From: Aedes albopictus
Lineage: Eukaryota; Arthropoda; Insecta; Diptera; Culicidae
Direction: 5' to 3'
Length of the DNA: 64,000 nucleotides
Assembly (NCBI RefSeq): GCF_035046485.1
Contig: NC_085138.1
Coordinates: forward strand, 325,992,129 to 326,056,128
Shown here: positions 22,991 through 35,203 of the stretch, one piece after another
Position numbering within the stretch: position 1 is the stretch's first letter
Layout: the number at the start of each line of letters is the position of its first letter
Notes under the pieces: model-generated
The model's database searches: none
What the model saw: the letters and a program-made list of their open reading frames with translations, nothing else
Told to the model about the DNA's origin: nothing
Translations under genes and position numbers: made by a program

Positions 22991-23070
22991 AAAAAAAGGA
23001 CGCAGCAATACATATACATGAACAGGAATGGTGGGTTCCTGTTCATGTATATGTATTGCATCCTTTTTTT
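22991..23070. repeat. Long near-perfect hairpin with poly-A/poly-T base
   Basis: GCAATACATATACATGAACA and the next four bases (23,005-23,028) pair exactly with 23,036-23,059 across a 7-nt loop. The stem extends with a 3-nt bulge into GGA(C/T)GCA and then A-run/T-run. A ~35-bp stem is in the size range of a microRNA-like precursor or the remnant of a foldback insertion. Confidence 0.75.
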
Positions 23071-25962
23071 TTGTAATCATTTCCTTACTTGGAAATTGAA
23101 CTTATATTCATTGAAACTTGAAGGTATTATGTTGATGCTAACATACTGAGTCACACGACTATTACGAAGATTATGGCTGGTCAAAGGCATATGCCTTCAA
23201 ATATGAATATTCAACATCGAACAAATTACTAGCCTTTAGTAATTGAAGGTAGTTCCCAAGGGTGCAACAGAGCTATGGTTTATCCAGCATTTATAAACTG
23301 GATCTTTGTTGGGAAACCTCCACTTAGACCAAGCCCACTCATGGGCTCAATCAAGCGTTTTAACGTTAAGTAGAGCCCCGAACAAAGAAGCGAACCGCAC
23401 CGGTCGCTGCTAAGTAGGGCTCGAAAGCGAAAAGTTTACGTACGGTTCGTAGCAGGGCTTAGAATATAGAGACACGCAAAGTACGGTCTCTATCCGTAGG
23501 CTCGTGCGCTTTCTCGCGTTTAGCTCTCTGGGTAGCGTAAAGAGGAGACGAAAGAACATGAGTATGAATTTGTTGCCAGGTAGGTAAATAGTTTCTAGAG
23601 AATGAATTTTTTGTTTTGTATAGGTAGGAATTTATTTTAGTTTGCATCAAATATTTGAAATTTTCAACCAATCAATATCATAGATCGTTACACGAATAAC
23701 ACAACAAATTGTCTGACATAGAATTGTGATAGAGTGACAATACAAACGCAAAAAAATAATAGGTTTAAATTGACAAGCTTTGCTTAAGTATGTTATGAAT
23801 AAAGTTTTTGCTTCTTCGCCAATTTTAGGATCATGCATATCGAAAATGTATTGATTTTCTCTTAAAAATAGTAACGATTGCTCATAATCGCACCTTTAGT
23901 TTTTGATTCGGCCGATCGTTTCGAAACTAATATTTGAGAAAATGTACAGTGATTCAGTGAGTTTTGCTGTTTTAACACGTATATGTTTGAGCCGGTTTTC
24001 TACGCAGCAAGTAAAGCTTAGTTTCGCACATTTAGAAAAATGTCCAAATAAATAACTCGCGAAGTTCGTTCCGACAAGTTTCAAAATTATCGTCATCCGA
24101 CGCAGATTCCGGTGAGAAGATGTGCGTATTTTCTAACCCGAAAAGAAACTATTTGACGGTAATAAGTGACCACAAGGTTTTCTTTCTTCACTTTCCGGGC
24201 TGAGATCCTCCGCTTTGAAAGAGCTGTGCCTCGCGTTTCGTTTTGTCGTGTATATTTCAAAAAGGCAAAAGAGTTTTGGTTTGATTGCTGTTTTTGAAAA
24301 TGGTGGTCGTCAGTGGGTGGTTTATTAAATATAATTTTAAAAATATAAATTAAATAAACGAGACATTAGGAAGAAAGTGTGCGAAACGGGTAACTTCACC
24401 GTCCACGCATCCTTCCTCCCCTGTAAATTTGAGAAGTACCTTGCCGAAATAAAATATTCTGTACTACAAGTATTTCGAAGAATCATCTTTGCGCGTAAAT
24501 ACAACGCAGTAGACCAGGCCGCTTTGATGCATGTGTCATATCTCTGATATGCTGCAAGCATCAGTATTGACAAGAAAAGTAACACGATTGCCTTCCAGGG
24601 TGATTCCGCGTATGTATGAGATTAGATAAGAGTAGTTACGATTTTTCAAAGATGCATTGACTGTACCTAACTCAACTCAGATATCATACAGTTATTTCTT
24701 TTTGTAAAAACTAAATCATACCGTTAAAAATCTTAAAAAATGTAGTCCAGCTGCCAAGTTTCACCAATTAAAATAGGCGGTGTGCAGGACTGCCATATTG
24801 TAGGTTCCTCGTTATACAACAATTGTTGTATGAAGTGCCAAAAAGGAGAGTGGGCTCATTATGTACTTTGACAAATACACAGTCTACTTCAAGCGCATAG
24901 AATCTGCTTCCAACAAAATATTCATATACCAGCATCCAAAAGATCGCAATATATATTAAGATTTGCGAGTGATGCTTTGTAACTAAAAGGTTGTGACTGA
25001 GTATAGAATTAGCTGATGTTAAAATACACGTTAATGAAAAAAGGTTGCGCAAACTTATCGCAGACTGTTAGAAGACAGCTTCTACTATGACCAGGATTCA
25101 AGAATCTTGACCTACGCGAAGTTGTAAAGGAGACAACTACGCTATTAATGTGTTGCAAATGCAAGGGATGTAATTATTCAATAAACCTAATTATTAAAAA
25201 AGATGCTCATAATCTCAAATTCAGATAAATTTCTTGCGAGAAAGGCAACATGAATATTGAAGAGATGGATATTATTTAAGATAAAAATTCAACCTACAAG
25301 TCATATAGTAAGCAACAAACATATAATTTAAAAAAGATTGCTTGAACTCCGGGATTAAATACAATCATAATTATTGAGAAAATGATATCTTTAAACGCAC
25401 CAAAACTGGTACAAATCTCCAAGGGAATTATTTATTTGAATTCAATTTTTACTAACAGTTTTCAGTCTTATCCAAAACCCCATCTTTCATAATATGAGCA
25501 CAAATTAATAATAAGATATGCAAAAACCCCATAGAAATACACAAAATATTGCGATGATTTACAGAAGTGCAAAAAACCGATGGTACGGAGAGAATAGAGA
25601 CCACCGGTGCGCAAAGGCGACCGATCATTATTTTACTCACATGGAAACGAACGACCGGTGCGAAAATGGGTTGATAACGAAATTAAAAATCGTTAACGAC
25701 GTGCTGTTGCGTGTGTAGTATTAAGCCCACGGGTGGGCTTGATCTTAGCAACTAAAATAAAATCTCCATCAAAATCAACATCACAAGATTCCCGCCCGGT
25801 CAACCATTACAGGAGTAAGCTTTGCTGGAGCACGGGAATCATCCAACATGGCAGCGTGGCGGTGGCTTTCTTCTGCCAATTAAATTTCCAAAGTACCTAC
25901 CGACAGCATAAATTTCTGTATACAGGTACATCCGTTTTTATCACTATTCGTTTTCATCACTA
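23071..25962. other. Unique DNA; no supported gene
   Basis: 2.9 kb with no ORF above 95 codons and no recognisable product. Short palindromes AGCCCACTCATGGGCT (23,331) and AAGCCCACGGGTGGGCTT (25,725-25,742) resemble each other but are not linked to any element I can define. Confidence 0.4.
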
Positions 25963-26601
25963 CCGTCGATGGGGGTGACAATGGGTCTGGGGGGTGAGAT
26001 TGGGTCAAAACGGAGAAACATAAAATTTGAAATAGCTCAATAACTATCGCTAATTTATATTGAAAACTTTATATTATTTCAAAGGGGAGATGTTTTTACA
26101 CGTCATGATGCAGAATAAGATGTTTTGCAATAATCGTTTTTTGTTAAATTTGTGGCTAAACTTATATGATGAAACTACTAGTAAATCACTCTGAAAAAAT
26201 TTCTCCTTCGTAATGTTTAACACAAGTACCTAACAATAAATTTTCTTATAAGTGGTTAGCTGTAGGTATTACCTGGTTGATGTAATGAAAGAAGCGGACT
26301 GTCATTGGTCTTTTTATTTAAAAACCTAATATTTTCGACCCTATGTCTAAATATTAAGAATGGGGGTGAGATTGGGTCAAGCAAGTTATCGAGTGCACAT
26401 AACCTTAACTAAAATTCAACCTGTTGTCCAGTCCCCATTTGATGTTGGAGTGGTGCCATGTTTACCGTATTTTGACTAAAGCACGCTTTCTTTCAAAAAT
26501 ATGTCTGGAAGCGTCAAACGAGTGTGTTAATACGTTTAGTGCCTAAATCATTTATAACAATACACCCATGCGTGTGAACAGCTCCTCTAATCATCAGCTA
26601 A

Positions 26602-26779
26602 GGGGCCGTTCATAAACCACGTGGACTTTTTGGGGGGAGGGGGGGGGGGGGGGGGGGTTCTGGCCAAAGTCTACGCTCCATACAAATTTCAATTTTTTTG
26701 TATGGATAAAAGTCTAAGAGGGGGGAGGGGGGGGTTTGAGATGGCCAAAATTTGGTCTACGTGGTTTATGAACAGACCC
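26602..26779. mobile_element. PIF/Harbinger-like MITE with poly-G blocks
   Basis: Ends GGGGCCGTTCATAAACCACG and complement (…GTGGTTTATGAACAGACCC), TAA outside both (26,599-26,601 and 26,780-26,782). Long G runs lie inside each end, with TGTATGGA in the centre. Same family as 4,757-4,918. Confidence 0.8.
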
Positions 26780-26782
26780 TAA

Positions 26783-27139
26783 TCTTTAGTGTACTGCAAT
26801 ATCGAAAGCTCACAAAATAGACTTAACATAATATATTAACGACCTTCTATCTTGAGATGGGGTGATTTGCTTTAGCAATATAGAGGCCAATGGTCATGTA
26901 CATAAGAGTTTATAACGGAGGGTTTGGTTAAACATTTCTTATGCAGTATACAAAAACTAGCACGTTTTTTTTTCATCAATCTTTCATTCTTTCTTCGCCC
27001 CTCCCTCATTGTAATCTCCCCTCCTCTCATGGAGGTTGAAACTCTTAATGAGGATGATTATGATGGCTAAAAATGGTGATACAGTATACAAACGTTATTT
27101 TATCAAATTTCAACCATTTTTTCGGTTGTATTAGTTCTT
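26783..27139. other. No gene; flank of the large inverted repeat
   Basis: Nothing recognisable. The last seven bases (27,133-27,139 within a T-rich stretch ending TCTTTTA near 27,141) form the left flanking direct repeat of the foldback block. Confidence 0.35.
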
Positions 27140-27299
27140 TTAGGTGGATTAACTCTCAGGCGGCGGTGCTAAAAAAATAGCCTCAGAAGACGGTGCCTAC
27201 AAAACACCGTTACACTAACTTTTAGAAACATCATATCTTCTTCGTTTTAAACCCAAATGTAAAAATTTTTATATTGCCGAAAACCTTGTTGCCTCAGCT

Positions 27300-28470
27300 T
27301 TCATAATAATTTATCAAACATAGTCGTAGCGAGGAAAAACGATAAAAAGGGGCTTTTCAAAGAGGGGCACCTCCTTAAAAACAGCGTTACACTAATTCAA
27401 ATGCTTATATCTTTGCTGTTAATCCATATAATTACAATCTTCTTCCATCATTGGAAACCGCCAACACTCACCTTGCTAGAAAAAATATCGAACATAGTCG
27501 TAGCAAGGATAAGGGCAAATGGGGGGCACCCCATTTATGTGTTCGCCAAACATATAAAAAAAATATATCAGCCCCGTTTTGCAAGTAAATCATGATTTTC
27601 TTTCACGGTCAGAATCTTCAGGTGAGGTACTTCCAAGAAAAAATGCAAATCATGGGCGAAGCTAGGAAAAACAGTAATAAGGGGCAATTCTTTCAAAATC
27701 GTCCAAAAATTTCAAAAAATCATAACTTGACCATAAAGTAACAAATAATAAATTTTCTTGCGCCAATTAGAAGCTTAGAATCGTGCATTATCGAGAAAAA
27801 TATCACACATAGGCGTAGCCAGTGATATGGGCTCGCAAGGGGCAGAGCAATTGAGTACTCAAATCAGTACATATAATCAATATTCTATACTAAATTCTCA
27901 GTCATCACATCTAAATTTATTCTTTCTTTTTTACCACTGTAAGCCACCAGAACCCACCTTGAAAGGATTAGGCCTAGTCGTAGTAAGGAAATAATAAAGG
28001 GGGGAGAGGGAGAAAGGTGACTTTAAATATTTTTCAAAAGTTGCCGCTTTGCAGGTAAATAATGTCTTTCTTCCACGATAAGCATCTTGAGACGATGAAC
28101 TTTATAAGAAAAATAATACAATACATAGGCGGAGCTAGGGAAATAGTAATGAGGGGCAGCATCTAGAAAAATACACATAACATGCACTATTTATTTTTCT
28201 ATTACCAAATGATCTTCTGAAAATTGGATGGGAAGCTAGTTTTAGGTGTTCCCTAAACCTTCTCATTTCTTTCACAAATCTTTATGCCCATTTTCGTGTT
28301 CAACTGCGTACTGTGATCATAGAGAAGCGGTTTCTTAGGAAATACAGGCAATGAATTTCCTATGCATCAAGATAGGCCCATATATTCCTACTGAACTGCA
28401 AATAGCCTTTTGGTAAAAAAAAACATTAAAATAACACAAAAAATAGACGAAGTTTAGAAACTAGTAATAA
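27300..28470. repeat. Tandem ~155-180-bp modules in the left arm
   Basis: The anchor CATAG(T/G)CG(T/G)AGC(T/G)AGG followed by AATAGTAAT and GGGGC recurs near 27,316, 27,495, 27,650, 27,808, 27,970, 28,123 and, weakly, 28,443. Each is preceded by CTTTCCAC-like, ATCTTGAG-like and AAGAAAAATA words. Spacing is ~155-180 bp, doubled before the last. The same modules lie inverted at about 37,030-38,190. Confidence 0.65.
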
Positions 28471-28509
28471 GAAGCAACCACTTCAATCATTTACTCCTAC
28501 GGAAGACAT

Positions 28510-30722
28510 AAAGAATGGAAAAAGAAGTTCAAAATTTAAAAAAAAGGACTCTTAAAAAAATCTTCAAAACTCTTCCAGCATGTCCTACTATGATTTCTGT
28601 TGAAACACCTTCTATGAAATCTCCTGAAGTTCTAGGAATTCCTCCACAAATTTCTTCAAGAACTGTTTGTGGGATCATTCAATGCAATATTCCATGGATT
28701 TTTCCAGAAGTTCCTCCAGTGATTTCTCCAGGAACATTTTCAGAGATTTTATCCAGAAAACTCAGCTGTGATCCGTCAAGCAATTGCTTGCAACTGTGGT
28801 TCTACCAGCAATTCCTTCTAGGACTCCTCCAGAAATTCTTACTGTAATACCTCCAGGAGTTCTCCAAAAGTTTTCTCGTGGGATTTCTTCAGGATTTTTT
28901 CCTAGGATTAAGCATGGCAATATTCCGGATATTCTTATAGAAGTTCCTCCGATGAATTGTCTAGAAATTCCTTCAGAGATTTTATCCAGTTACACAGCGC
29001 AACATTTTTTTGTCTCAAGAGCAAACTTATGTGTCTCCGAAGGATTTTGGGCCGCTGAATCCGAATCCGGGCTCAGATTTGCTCCAACACGTCACAATTT
29101 TGAGCTATACCTCAATTTATAGGGCAAAATATGCGATTTTGGGCTTTTTTGACTGCAAGCCATTAAGCATGGGAATATTTTTTTCAAGCAATCAAAAGGT
29201 TAATTGGTCAATAAACATCTAAATTAACGACTCATGCAAAATATTACATTTTATCTAATCAAATTTGATAGATTTAGGCATTTTATGTTAGTATGAAAAC
29301 TTGCATGCAACTTTTGGAGGGTGACTTGTATGGGAAATATCGTACCTAACATAAATCGCTTAAAACTATCAAATTCGATTTGGTAAAACGAAATATTTTG
29401 CATGAGTCGTTGATTTAGATGTTAATTGAGCAATTAACCTTTTGATTGCTTGAAAAAAATATTTCCTTGCCTAATGGCTTGTAGTCGAAAAAGCCCAAAA
29501 TCGCATATTTTGCCCTATAAATTGAGGTATAGCTCAAAATTGTGACGTGTTAGAGCAAATCTAAGCCCGGATTCGGATTCAGCGGCCCAAAATCCTTCGG
29601 AGACACATAAGTTTGCTCTTAAGACAGACAAAAAGGTAATTTTTGTTACGCTGTGTTATTTATCATGGTATTTCTCCAGGAGCTCCCCGTGGCCTTCCTC
29701 CAGAAATTCCAGCATGGATTCCTCACATACTATTCCTGTGATTCTTCCAATTATTCTAGCTTAGACTCCTCCAGAATTCCTAACTGTGGTTCTTCAGAAA
29801 TTCTGCTAGGGGTTCCTCTAGAGCTTTCTTGTTGTGATCCTTCCGGGCAATCTTCCTGGAATTCTACTAAAAATTGCTTCGGTTGTTCTGCCAGGGATTT
29901 CTTCAAGGACTCATCCAGGAAATCGTCCAGAGATTTTATCCAAGAATTCCTTCAGTTATTCTAACTACCGTACCTCTAAGAATGATTTTAGTGATTGCTT
30001 TAGGGTTTAGGCATTTATCCTGGCATTCTTGCTGGATTTTTCCCGGAAAATCTTCCTGAGATTTTTCAGAAACTTCTCCTGTGATTCCACCAGGGCCTTG
30101 GGTCTGCTCTGTGGATTCCTTCAGAATACCTCTACCAGTTCTTTCAGGGACTTCTCGAGATATTTCTGCAGGTATTTCTTCAAGAAATTTTTCTTTTGAT
30201 TTTGCAGACATTCTCGATCTTTAGAAATTTCAGAATGGTTTCCTCCAGTAATCTCTAGGATTTCTGTTGAAATTTCTACAATGGTACACTCCAGAATCCT
30301 TCTAAGATTTCCTACAGTGATTTTACCTAAGATTCTTCCAGAAGTTCATCCGGTGATTCCTCCAGAAATTTTTATCCAAGAGGTTTTATCTAAAGATTTT
30401 CCATTAAATTTCTCATGGTATTTCTCCAGGAACTCCTCTTAGCCTTTCTCAAGCAATTCCAGCTGGATTTCACAAGCAATTTCTGCTGTGTTTCTTCCAG
30501 CAATTCTTCCCATGACTCATCCAGAAATTCTAACTATAATACCTCGCGGCATTATTCTAGGGATTCTCCTAAGAATTTCTCCTGGGATTTATCCCAAAAA
30601 TCTCTTGCTGGGATGATTTAACGCTAATTGCGTTACGCAATCATTATAGGATTCTGAAATCTCTAGAAGAAGTATTTCGGGAGATAATAAGTCTCTGAAA
30701 TCCCATCCGAAATGGCTGGAGG
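28510..30722. repeat. Short-period array, TTCCTCCAGAAATTC type, in the left arm
   Basis: CCTCCAGAAATTCT, CTTCCAGGGATTT and similar words recur at ~12-30-bp spacing. Open frames here (28,515-28,847, 29,653-29,964, 30,415-30,621) have mirror versions in the right arm. They are repeat-derived: I, P, S, F and L rich with no domain. Confidence 0.65.
28993..29655. mobile_element. 663-bp foldback MITE inside the left arm only
   Basis: Ends CACAGCGCAACA and (reverse complement) CACAGCGTAACA. The two ~300-bp halves are near-complete inverted copies; blocks such as GGATTTTGGGCCGCTGAATC, AAAATATGCGATTTTGGGCT and AATATTTCGTT/AAAATATT reappear inverted. TTA lies outside both ends (28,990-28,992 and 29,656-29,658). 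The right arm has the empty site (CCAGTTAATTATCATGG on that strand), so the boundary is confirmed inside this window. Confidence 0.85.
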
Positions 30723-31325
30723 TGTTCTGGAGAAATCCATAGAGGAGTCCCTGAAGGAATCGTTGGAGAATTTTTTGGAGGAATTGCAGGAAGATTGCTC
30801 GAAATAATCCAGCAAGAATCCTAGCATTCTATGCCAGGATGGGAATTACATACACCAGTATAGTGTATTTCGAAAGCCGATGTATGATCTTGTATGAACT
30901 ATGAAGTGTCGCATGACAGCATTGAATCATTTTCAAAACATGGTCCTCGAAACATGATTCCGGAAAATCGGTAAACGGATTCCAAAATACCCAAATATGT
31001 TCATATGCTACAAGCTTCAAAATCATGAAGCCTTGTTTATTCATCTTCGAAAAATATACCGCGGAACCGACGGCACCAATTTTCGTGAAATCCGCATATT
31101 GATTCCAAAATGGACAAATTATTTCGAATATCAGAAAAATAGCTCGGAATGATATATCAAAAAAAATCAAGAAATTTGAGGTGTCGTATGAGGCACTGAA
31201 TTATATTCAAAAATTGACCCCGGAAGCGGTTCTTCGAAACATCCGTAAACCTGGTTCCAAGGCACTTAAGTGACCGGGATGAAATTTTAGACATATTTTT
31301 CTATCATTCTAGTTCAATTACGTCT
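30723..31325. other. Spacer of the inverted repeat, left part
   Basis: Begins with residual array words, then AT-rich DNA with repeated 'TTCGAAA(A/C)AT' and 'ATTCCAAAA' words. No gene. Confidence 0.35.
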
Positions 31326-31446
31326 GGGGCCGTCCATACACCAAGTGGACAGAAAAATCATGGTTTTTGACTCCCTCCCCCTCCCCGTGGACAAGAGTGA
31401 ACTTTACATTGACCCCTACCCCCCTCCTCCAATGTCCACGTGGACA

Positions 31447-32330
31447 AAACTAAAAAAATCCCTTTTTTGATTTTTTTGAAAATGATTTTTTTCTTAACCC
31501 TCTAATACCCAACCCCGCCTTTAGACGGGGTATAGTTTGAGCATTTTTGTAATTTTTGCTTCGCGGAAAATTAAAATTTTTATATTTTTGGCTGATATTT
31601 AGGACTGTTTTGTATATCTCAAAATGGGTTTTGGTGTATTTTAAAGTGTATTTACATTTTTCAAAAATCATTAAAAAATTGATGTTTTAGTCACCTTTTA
31701 GAAGTCATTGTTTATTTTGTATTGAATCGCTACAATTATCATATTTTAAATTTTTCCCAAATCATTCTACCCTAGTTTAATAGTTTAAGGGAATCGAATA
31801 CACTCTAAAATTATTTTCCTTACAATTACACGGAAAATAAAATTTTCTATGAAAAAAAATTTAAATAAAAATATGTCAACAATAATCATAATATCTCAAA
31901 ATGTTTTCATCTCGAAAAATCCGTACCCCAAATAGGCTTCCAGGAAAAATATAAAAGTGTGGGGATGTTCAAAAATAAAAATTAGAAAAATCAAAAACTG
32001 AAATTCACGAAATCGAGAAATATAAAAGATTCATCTTCCAAAACATGTTTAAATCGATTTTAGATGACGAAAAATGATATTTAGCTCAAAATCAAAAATT
32101 TGGGTATTAGAGGGTTAAGCAATGTTTTATGTATAGTTTATAACTTAATGAATTATTCTGTAGTTTTCGCAATAGGTACAAATATTTTTTTTTTTATTAA
32201 ATAATTGCAAGGGGAAACACCCTTTCAGTTACTTCTTTTAAAGTCTTCTAAAAGAAGTACAACATTATTTTTAATTGCACGGAATGTTTTTCTTTCCATG
32301 ATTGTCATAATTTGTTGAGAAAATTTCTCC
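31447..32330. other. AT-rich DNA inside the composite
   Basis: No gene. CCCAACCCCGCC...GGGTATTAGAGGGTTAAG near 31,498 and 32,103 form a loose inverted pair (AACCCTCTAATACCCAA against TTGGGTATTAGAGGGTT), which suggests a further ~620-bp TIR element between 31,496 and 32,118. Confidence 0.5.
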
Positions 32331-32642
32331 AAAAGGTCTTCCCATTGTGAAATCCTCCAGAAATTCCGCCGGAGATTCTTTCAGATGCTTTACTGGGAAT
32401 TCATAGTGAAATTTTTTAGGGTATTCCTCAAAGAGTTTCACCTAGAATTCCTCTAGAAGTTTCATTAGTGATTTCTTTAGATACCCCACTAGGATTTCCT
32501 CTTAGGATTTCGCTGGGGGTTCTACGGGGAATTTTTTCAAAAGTTTTTCCGGAAGTTGCTTCGGGATCTTTCTTTGATAGGGAATTCCTGTAATAGTTTC
32601 ACCGGGAATTCCTTTACGAGATACTATTGGGACCACTGGGTA

Positions 32643-32863
32643 CACACTAAGAAAAAATTACCGACTTCGGTAATGTTTTACCGAAATCTCAACCGTTAAG
32701 TTCGGTAAAGCTTGCAACTTCTACCGATCTTCATAAGTTTGACAGATAAACGATAACATTTGACCGAAATTTGGTATTTTTTTTACAGAATTTCGGTAAA
32801 AATCCATTACCGAACGCTCAGCGGTTGAGATTTCGGTAAAACTACCGAACGCGATTAGCTGTG
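32643..32863. mobile_element. MITE with ~60-bp inverted ends, TTACCGA motifs
   Basis: Left CACACTAAG...TTACCGA, TTTTACCGAAATCTCAACCG; the right end reverse complement gives CACAGCTAA...TTCGGTAG, TTTTACCGAAATCTCAACCG. No target duplication was resolved. Degenerate array sequence lies on both sides (32,331-32,640 and 32,870-33,440). Confidence 0.7.
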
Positions 32864-33615
32864 TTCTTCTGTATTTTTTTCTGGCAAATCTTCCTGAAGC
32901 ATCCCAGGGAATTCTGTCAGGAGTTTCTCTCGTAAGTTCTCCAAAAGTACCTTCGTAAATTCTTCTTAATTTTTTGCTCTGATTTTTCTGGAAGATCCTC
33001 CGCAAAATCTTCAAAAGTTCCTTCGAAAATTCCTGAGGGAACTTTTGTGGAAGTTTCTTCAGAAAATCTTTCGAATATTTTCCGGGACATTTTTTTAGGT
33101 ATTCTTCTAAAAGAGAAATTTTTTGGAAGTTCTTAGGAGAACTCTACCAGATTGCATCGATCTTGTCGTAGAGTCAGATGTCAGTCCTATATCTTTGTTC
33201 TTCGGTAACAGACGGGAAGAAGGCAACTCTCATTCTAGGACTGTAACAACTACGAATTTGTGCGACTCGCTTGATGCTAATACTAACTAATGCTTATGGT
33301 AAGTTCCCATGAATATTTTTCTGAAATCCATTAAAATTATCTTCTGGAATTTCATCTTGTAAATCCTGACTTTTTTTTTAATTCCTCAGGATATTTTCCA
33401 AAAGTTGCTCCGGGAGATGCTTCGGAAATTTTTTCGAACATTACTTGTTATTATTATTTGTTTCGTTAATGTATCTTTGTTTCCTTATTTTTATATCAAT
33501 GTTGTCCACGTGGACATTTGACAGACCTCCACCCCCGTCTCTGTGGACAAGCGTGGACTTTTCTCGAACCCCCTCCTCCTCCAAGATGTCCACGTGGTAT
33601 ATGGATGGCCCCTCT

Positions 33616-34878
33616 GAAACTAAACTTTTCTCATATCGAAATTCACTTTTCCCAATATGGACAATTCCAATGACCCATTTTTATTCCGGAATAACTCCGG
33701 AACCTAGTGTTCAATTTTTAACGAATTCGTTCACGAGTTTCTTTGATGAGTGCTTTCAGGAATCCTTGTAAAACTACTGCAGGAATTTATAATAGAATTC
33801 TTGCAGACGTTATTTCAGGAGCTCATCTTGGTTTCTCAAAATACCCACTTAAATTTCTCCAATGAATTTAGGGATTTTTGATCATTTTTTGCAGGGAATC
33901 TCAAAAAAAGCTCCAGATATTCTCATGGGAATTCTTCTAAGGACTGTATCGGAAATTAACTATAAACGTTCACAATTGCCTGAAAAATAATCTGTTCAAA
34001 ATAAACCTAACTTTATTTTTGGAGATACTATTTAAATCTCTTAAATAAAGAATGGCAGTTCTGATTTTCAAAAAATAATCATTTTACTTGGACTTTTATC
34101 TCAAAGATTGCACATATGTTTTTAAAATTTTGGACACCTCCTAAAAATTTAAAATTGCGAAAACTGTGGGAAAATATTCAATTTTTTCACTTATTTATGC
34201 GCAAATATATTCTTTTCCAGAATGCCCATGATATAGGAAAATTATTTTAATCAAGAAAAATTCCCTCCGCAGTTTAGGGCAATTCTTAAAATTGAAAAAT
34301 AGGCCTTTTTTCGAGGAACTCATTTTTTAAGCGTCTTCAAAGAACGATTACGAAAATAAAAAATACATGAAGTTGTACATTTGCATTTTTTTCGATTGGG
34401 TATGTATTTAAATCTATTGAAGAGGTAGTTTTACCAGAGAACGGAATTTTATAACCTCAGAAGATATTTAAAACAGAGCGTCTAAGTTCGACCAAAAAGA
34501 AGGTGTTTTTTGAGATTGATCATATTCTTAATGTTGGAGGTTTTTCTATCCAAAATAAGATTTTTTAAAGTCGGTATTGAGTTATATGTTGTGTGTACAT
34601 AACTGTTAGAAGTAATCATTATTTTCCAGAATTTACCCCGTACTTTATTTTTTTCGCTACAAATTATTGAAACGTTTAAAAAAATAAAAAAAATGCAGTT
34701 TGTGCAGATTGATATTTTGTGTGCTATACTCATAGAACCATATTTTCAATAATACTAAACATTTTCCATATTTCTTCAAGCTGTTCTAAACTTAACTATA
34801 TTGTGAAGATTTCATAGAAAAACCGGAATAAAAATACCAACCGTGCTTCGAGATAGAGCATTTTGAATGTTTATAGTT
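33616..34878. other. AT-rich spacer; no gene
   Basis: Strongly AT-rich, frames under 85 codons, no repeat I can delimit apart from residual array words near 33,720-33,960. Confidence 0.4.
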
Positions 34879-34879
34879 A

Positions 34880-35160
34880 ACTAGCTGTCCCGGCAAACGT
34901 CGTACTGCCTGCCTACTGTGTTTTTTGACACACCGCTCCGTAGGGACGTCCCCCGCAATGTCATCTTTATGGGAGTCCCCCGTTCCAGAGACCGGAGAGG
35001 TCTCACACCAAGCTAAGAACCTTCCCAGGCCTCAACAATGCCCACATACAAAATTTCACACCGATCGGTCCAGTAGTTTTTGAATCCATAACGGTCAGAC
35101 AGACAGACAGACAGAAATTCATTTTTATATATATAGAAGATAGAAGAAGATATATATAGA
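34880..35160 (+). repeat. ACTAGCTG...CAGACAGACAG interspersed repeat, short copy
   Basis: Starts AACTAGCTGTCCCGGCAAAC and ends GGTCAGACAGACAGACAGAC, then TTTTTATATATATAG. Same start and end as 7,081-8,724, but without the tandem array. Confidence 0.6.
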
Positions 35161-35203
35161 TTGATTTTCGATACAGTCCTTAAGGATTCTTTCGGGAGTC
35201 TCC

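Larger units (their letters stand above)
27147..30722 (+). repeat. Left arm of the large inverted repeat (3,576 bp)
   Basis: Matches 35,470-38,344 in reverse complement from GATTAACTCTC to AAATGGCTGGAGG. It is 0.7 kb longer than the right arm, almost entirely because of the insertion at 28,993-29,655. Without it and its 3-bp target duplication the arm is about 2,910 bp. Confidence 0.9.
31326..33612. mobile_element. Composite of two PIF-like MITE copies enclosing ~2 kb
   Basis: Outer ends GGGGCCGTCCATACACCAAG and (reverse complement) GGGGCCATCCATATACCACG, with TCT outside both (31,323-31,325 and 33,613-33,615). Each flank is an almost complete MITE that lacks its inner outer-terminus: 31,326-31,446 and 33,503-33,612. 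Both stop at the same 14-nt palindrome TGTCCACGTGGACA. Between them lie AT-rich DNA, degenerate array and another MITE, without long ORFs. Could be one expanded element or two adjacent copies. Confidence 0.5.

Noticed and set aside
23331..25742. AGCCCAC palindromes as ends of a 2.4-kb element
   Set aside because: Each is a local palindrome; similarity does not extend beyond ~18 bp and no target duplication is visible.
27300..28470. CRISPR-like array
   Set aside because: Modules are ~160 bp, diverged throughout and without identical short repeats; the genome is eukaryotic.
28515..30621. Several 60-128-codon frames mirrored in the two arms
   Set aside because: Conservation between arms reflects the inverted duplication, not coding selection; the frames are repeat-derived.
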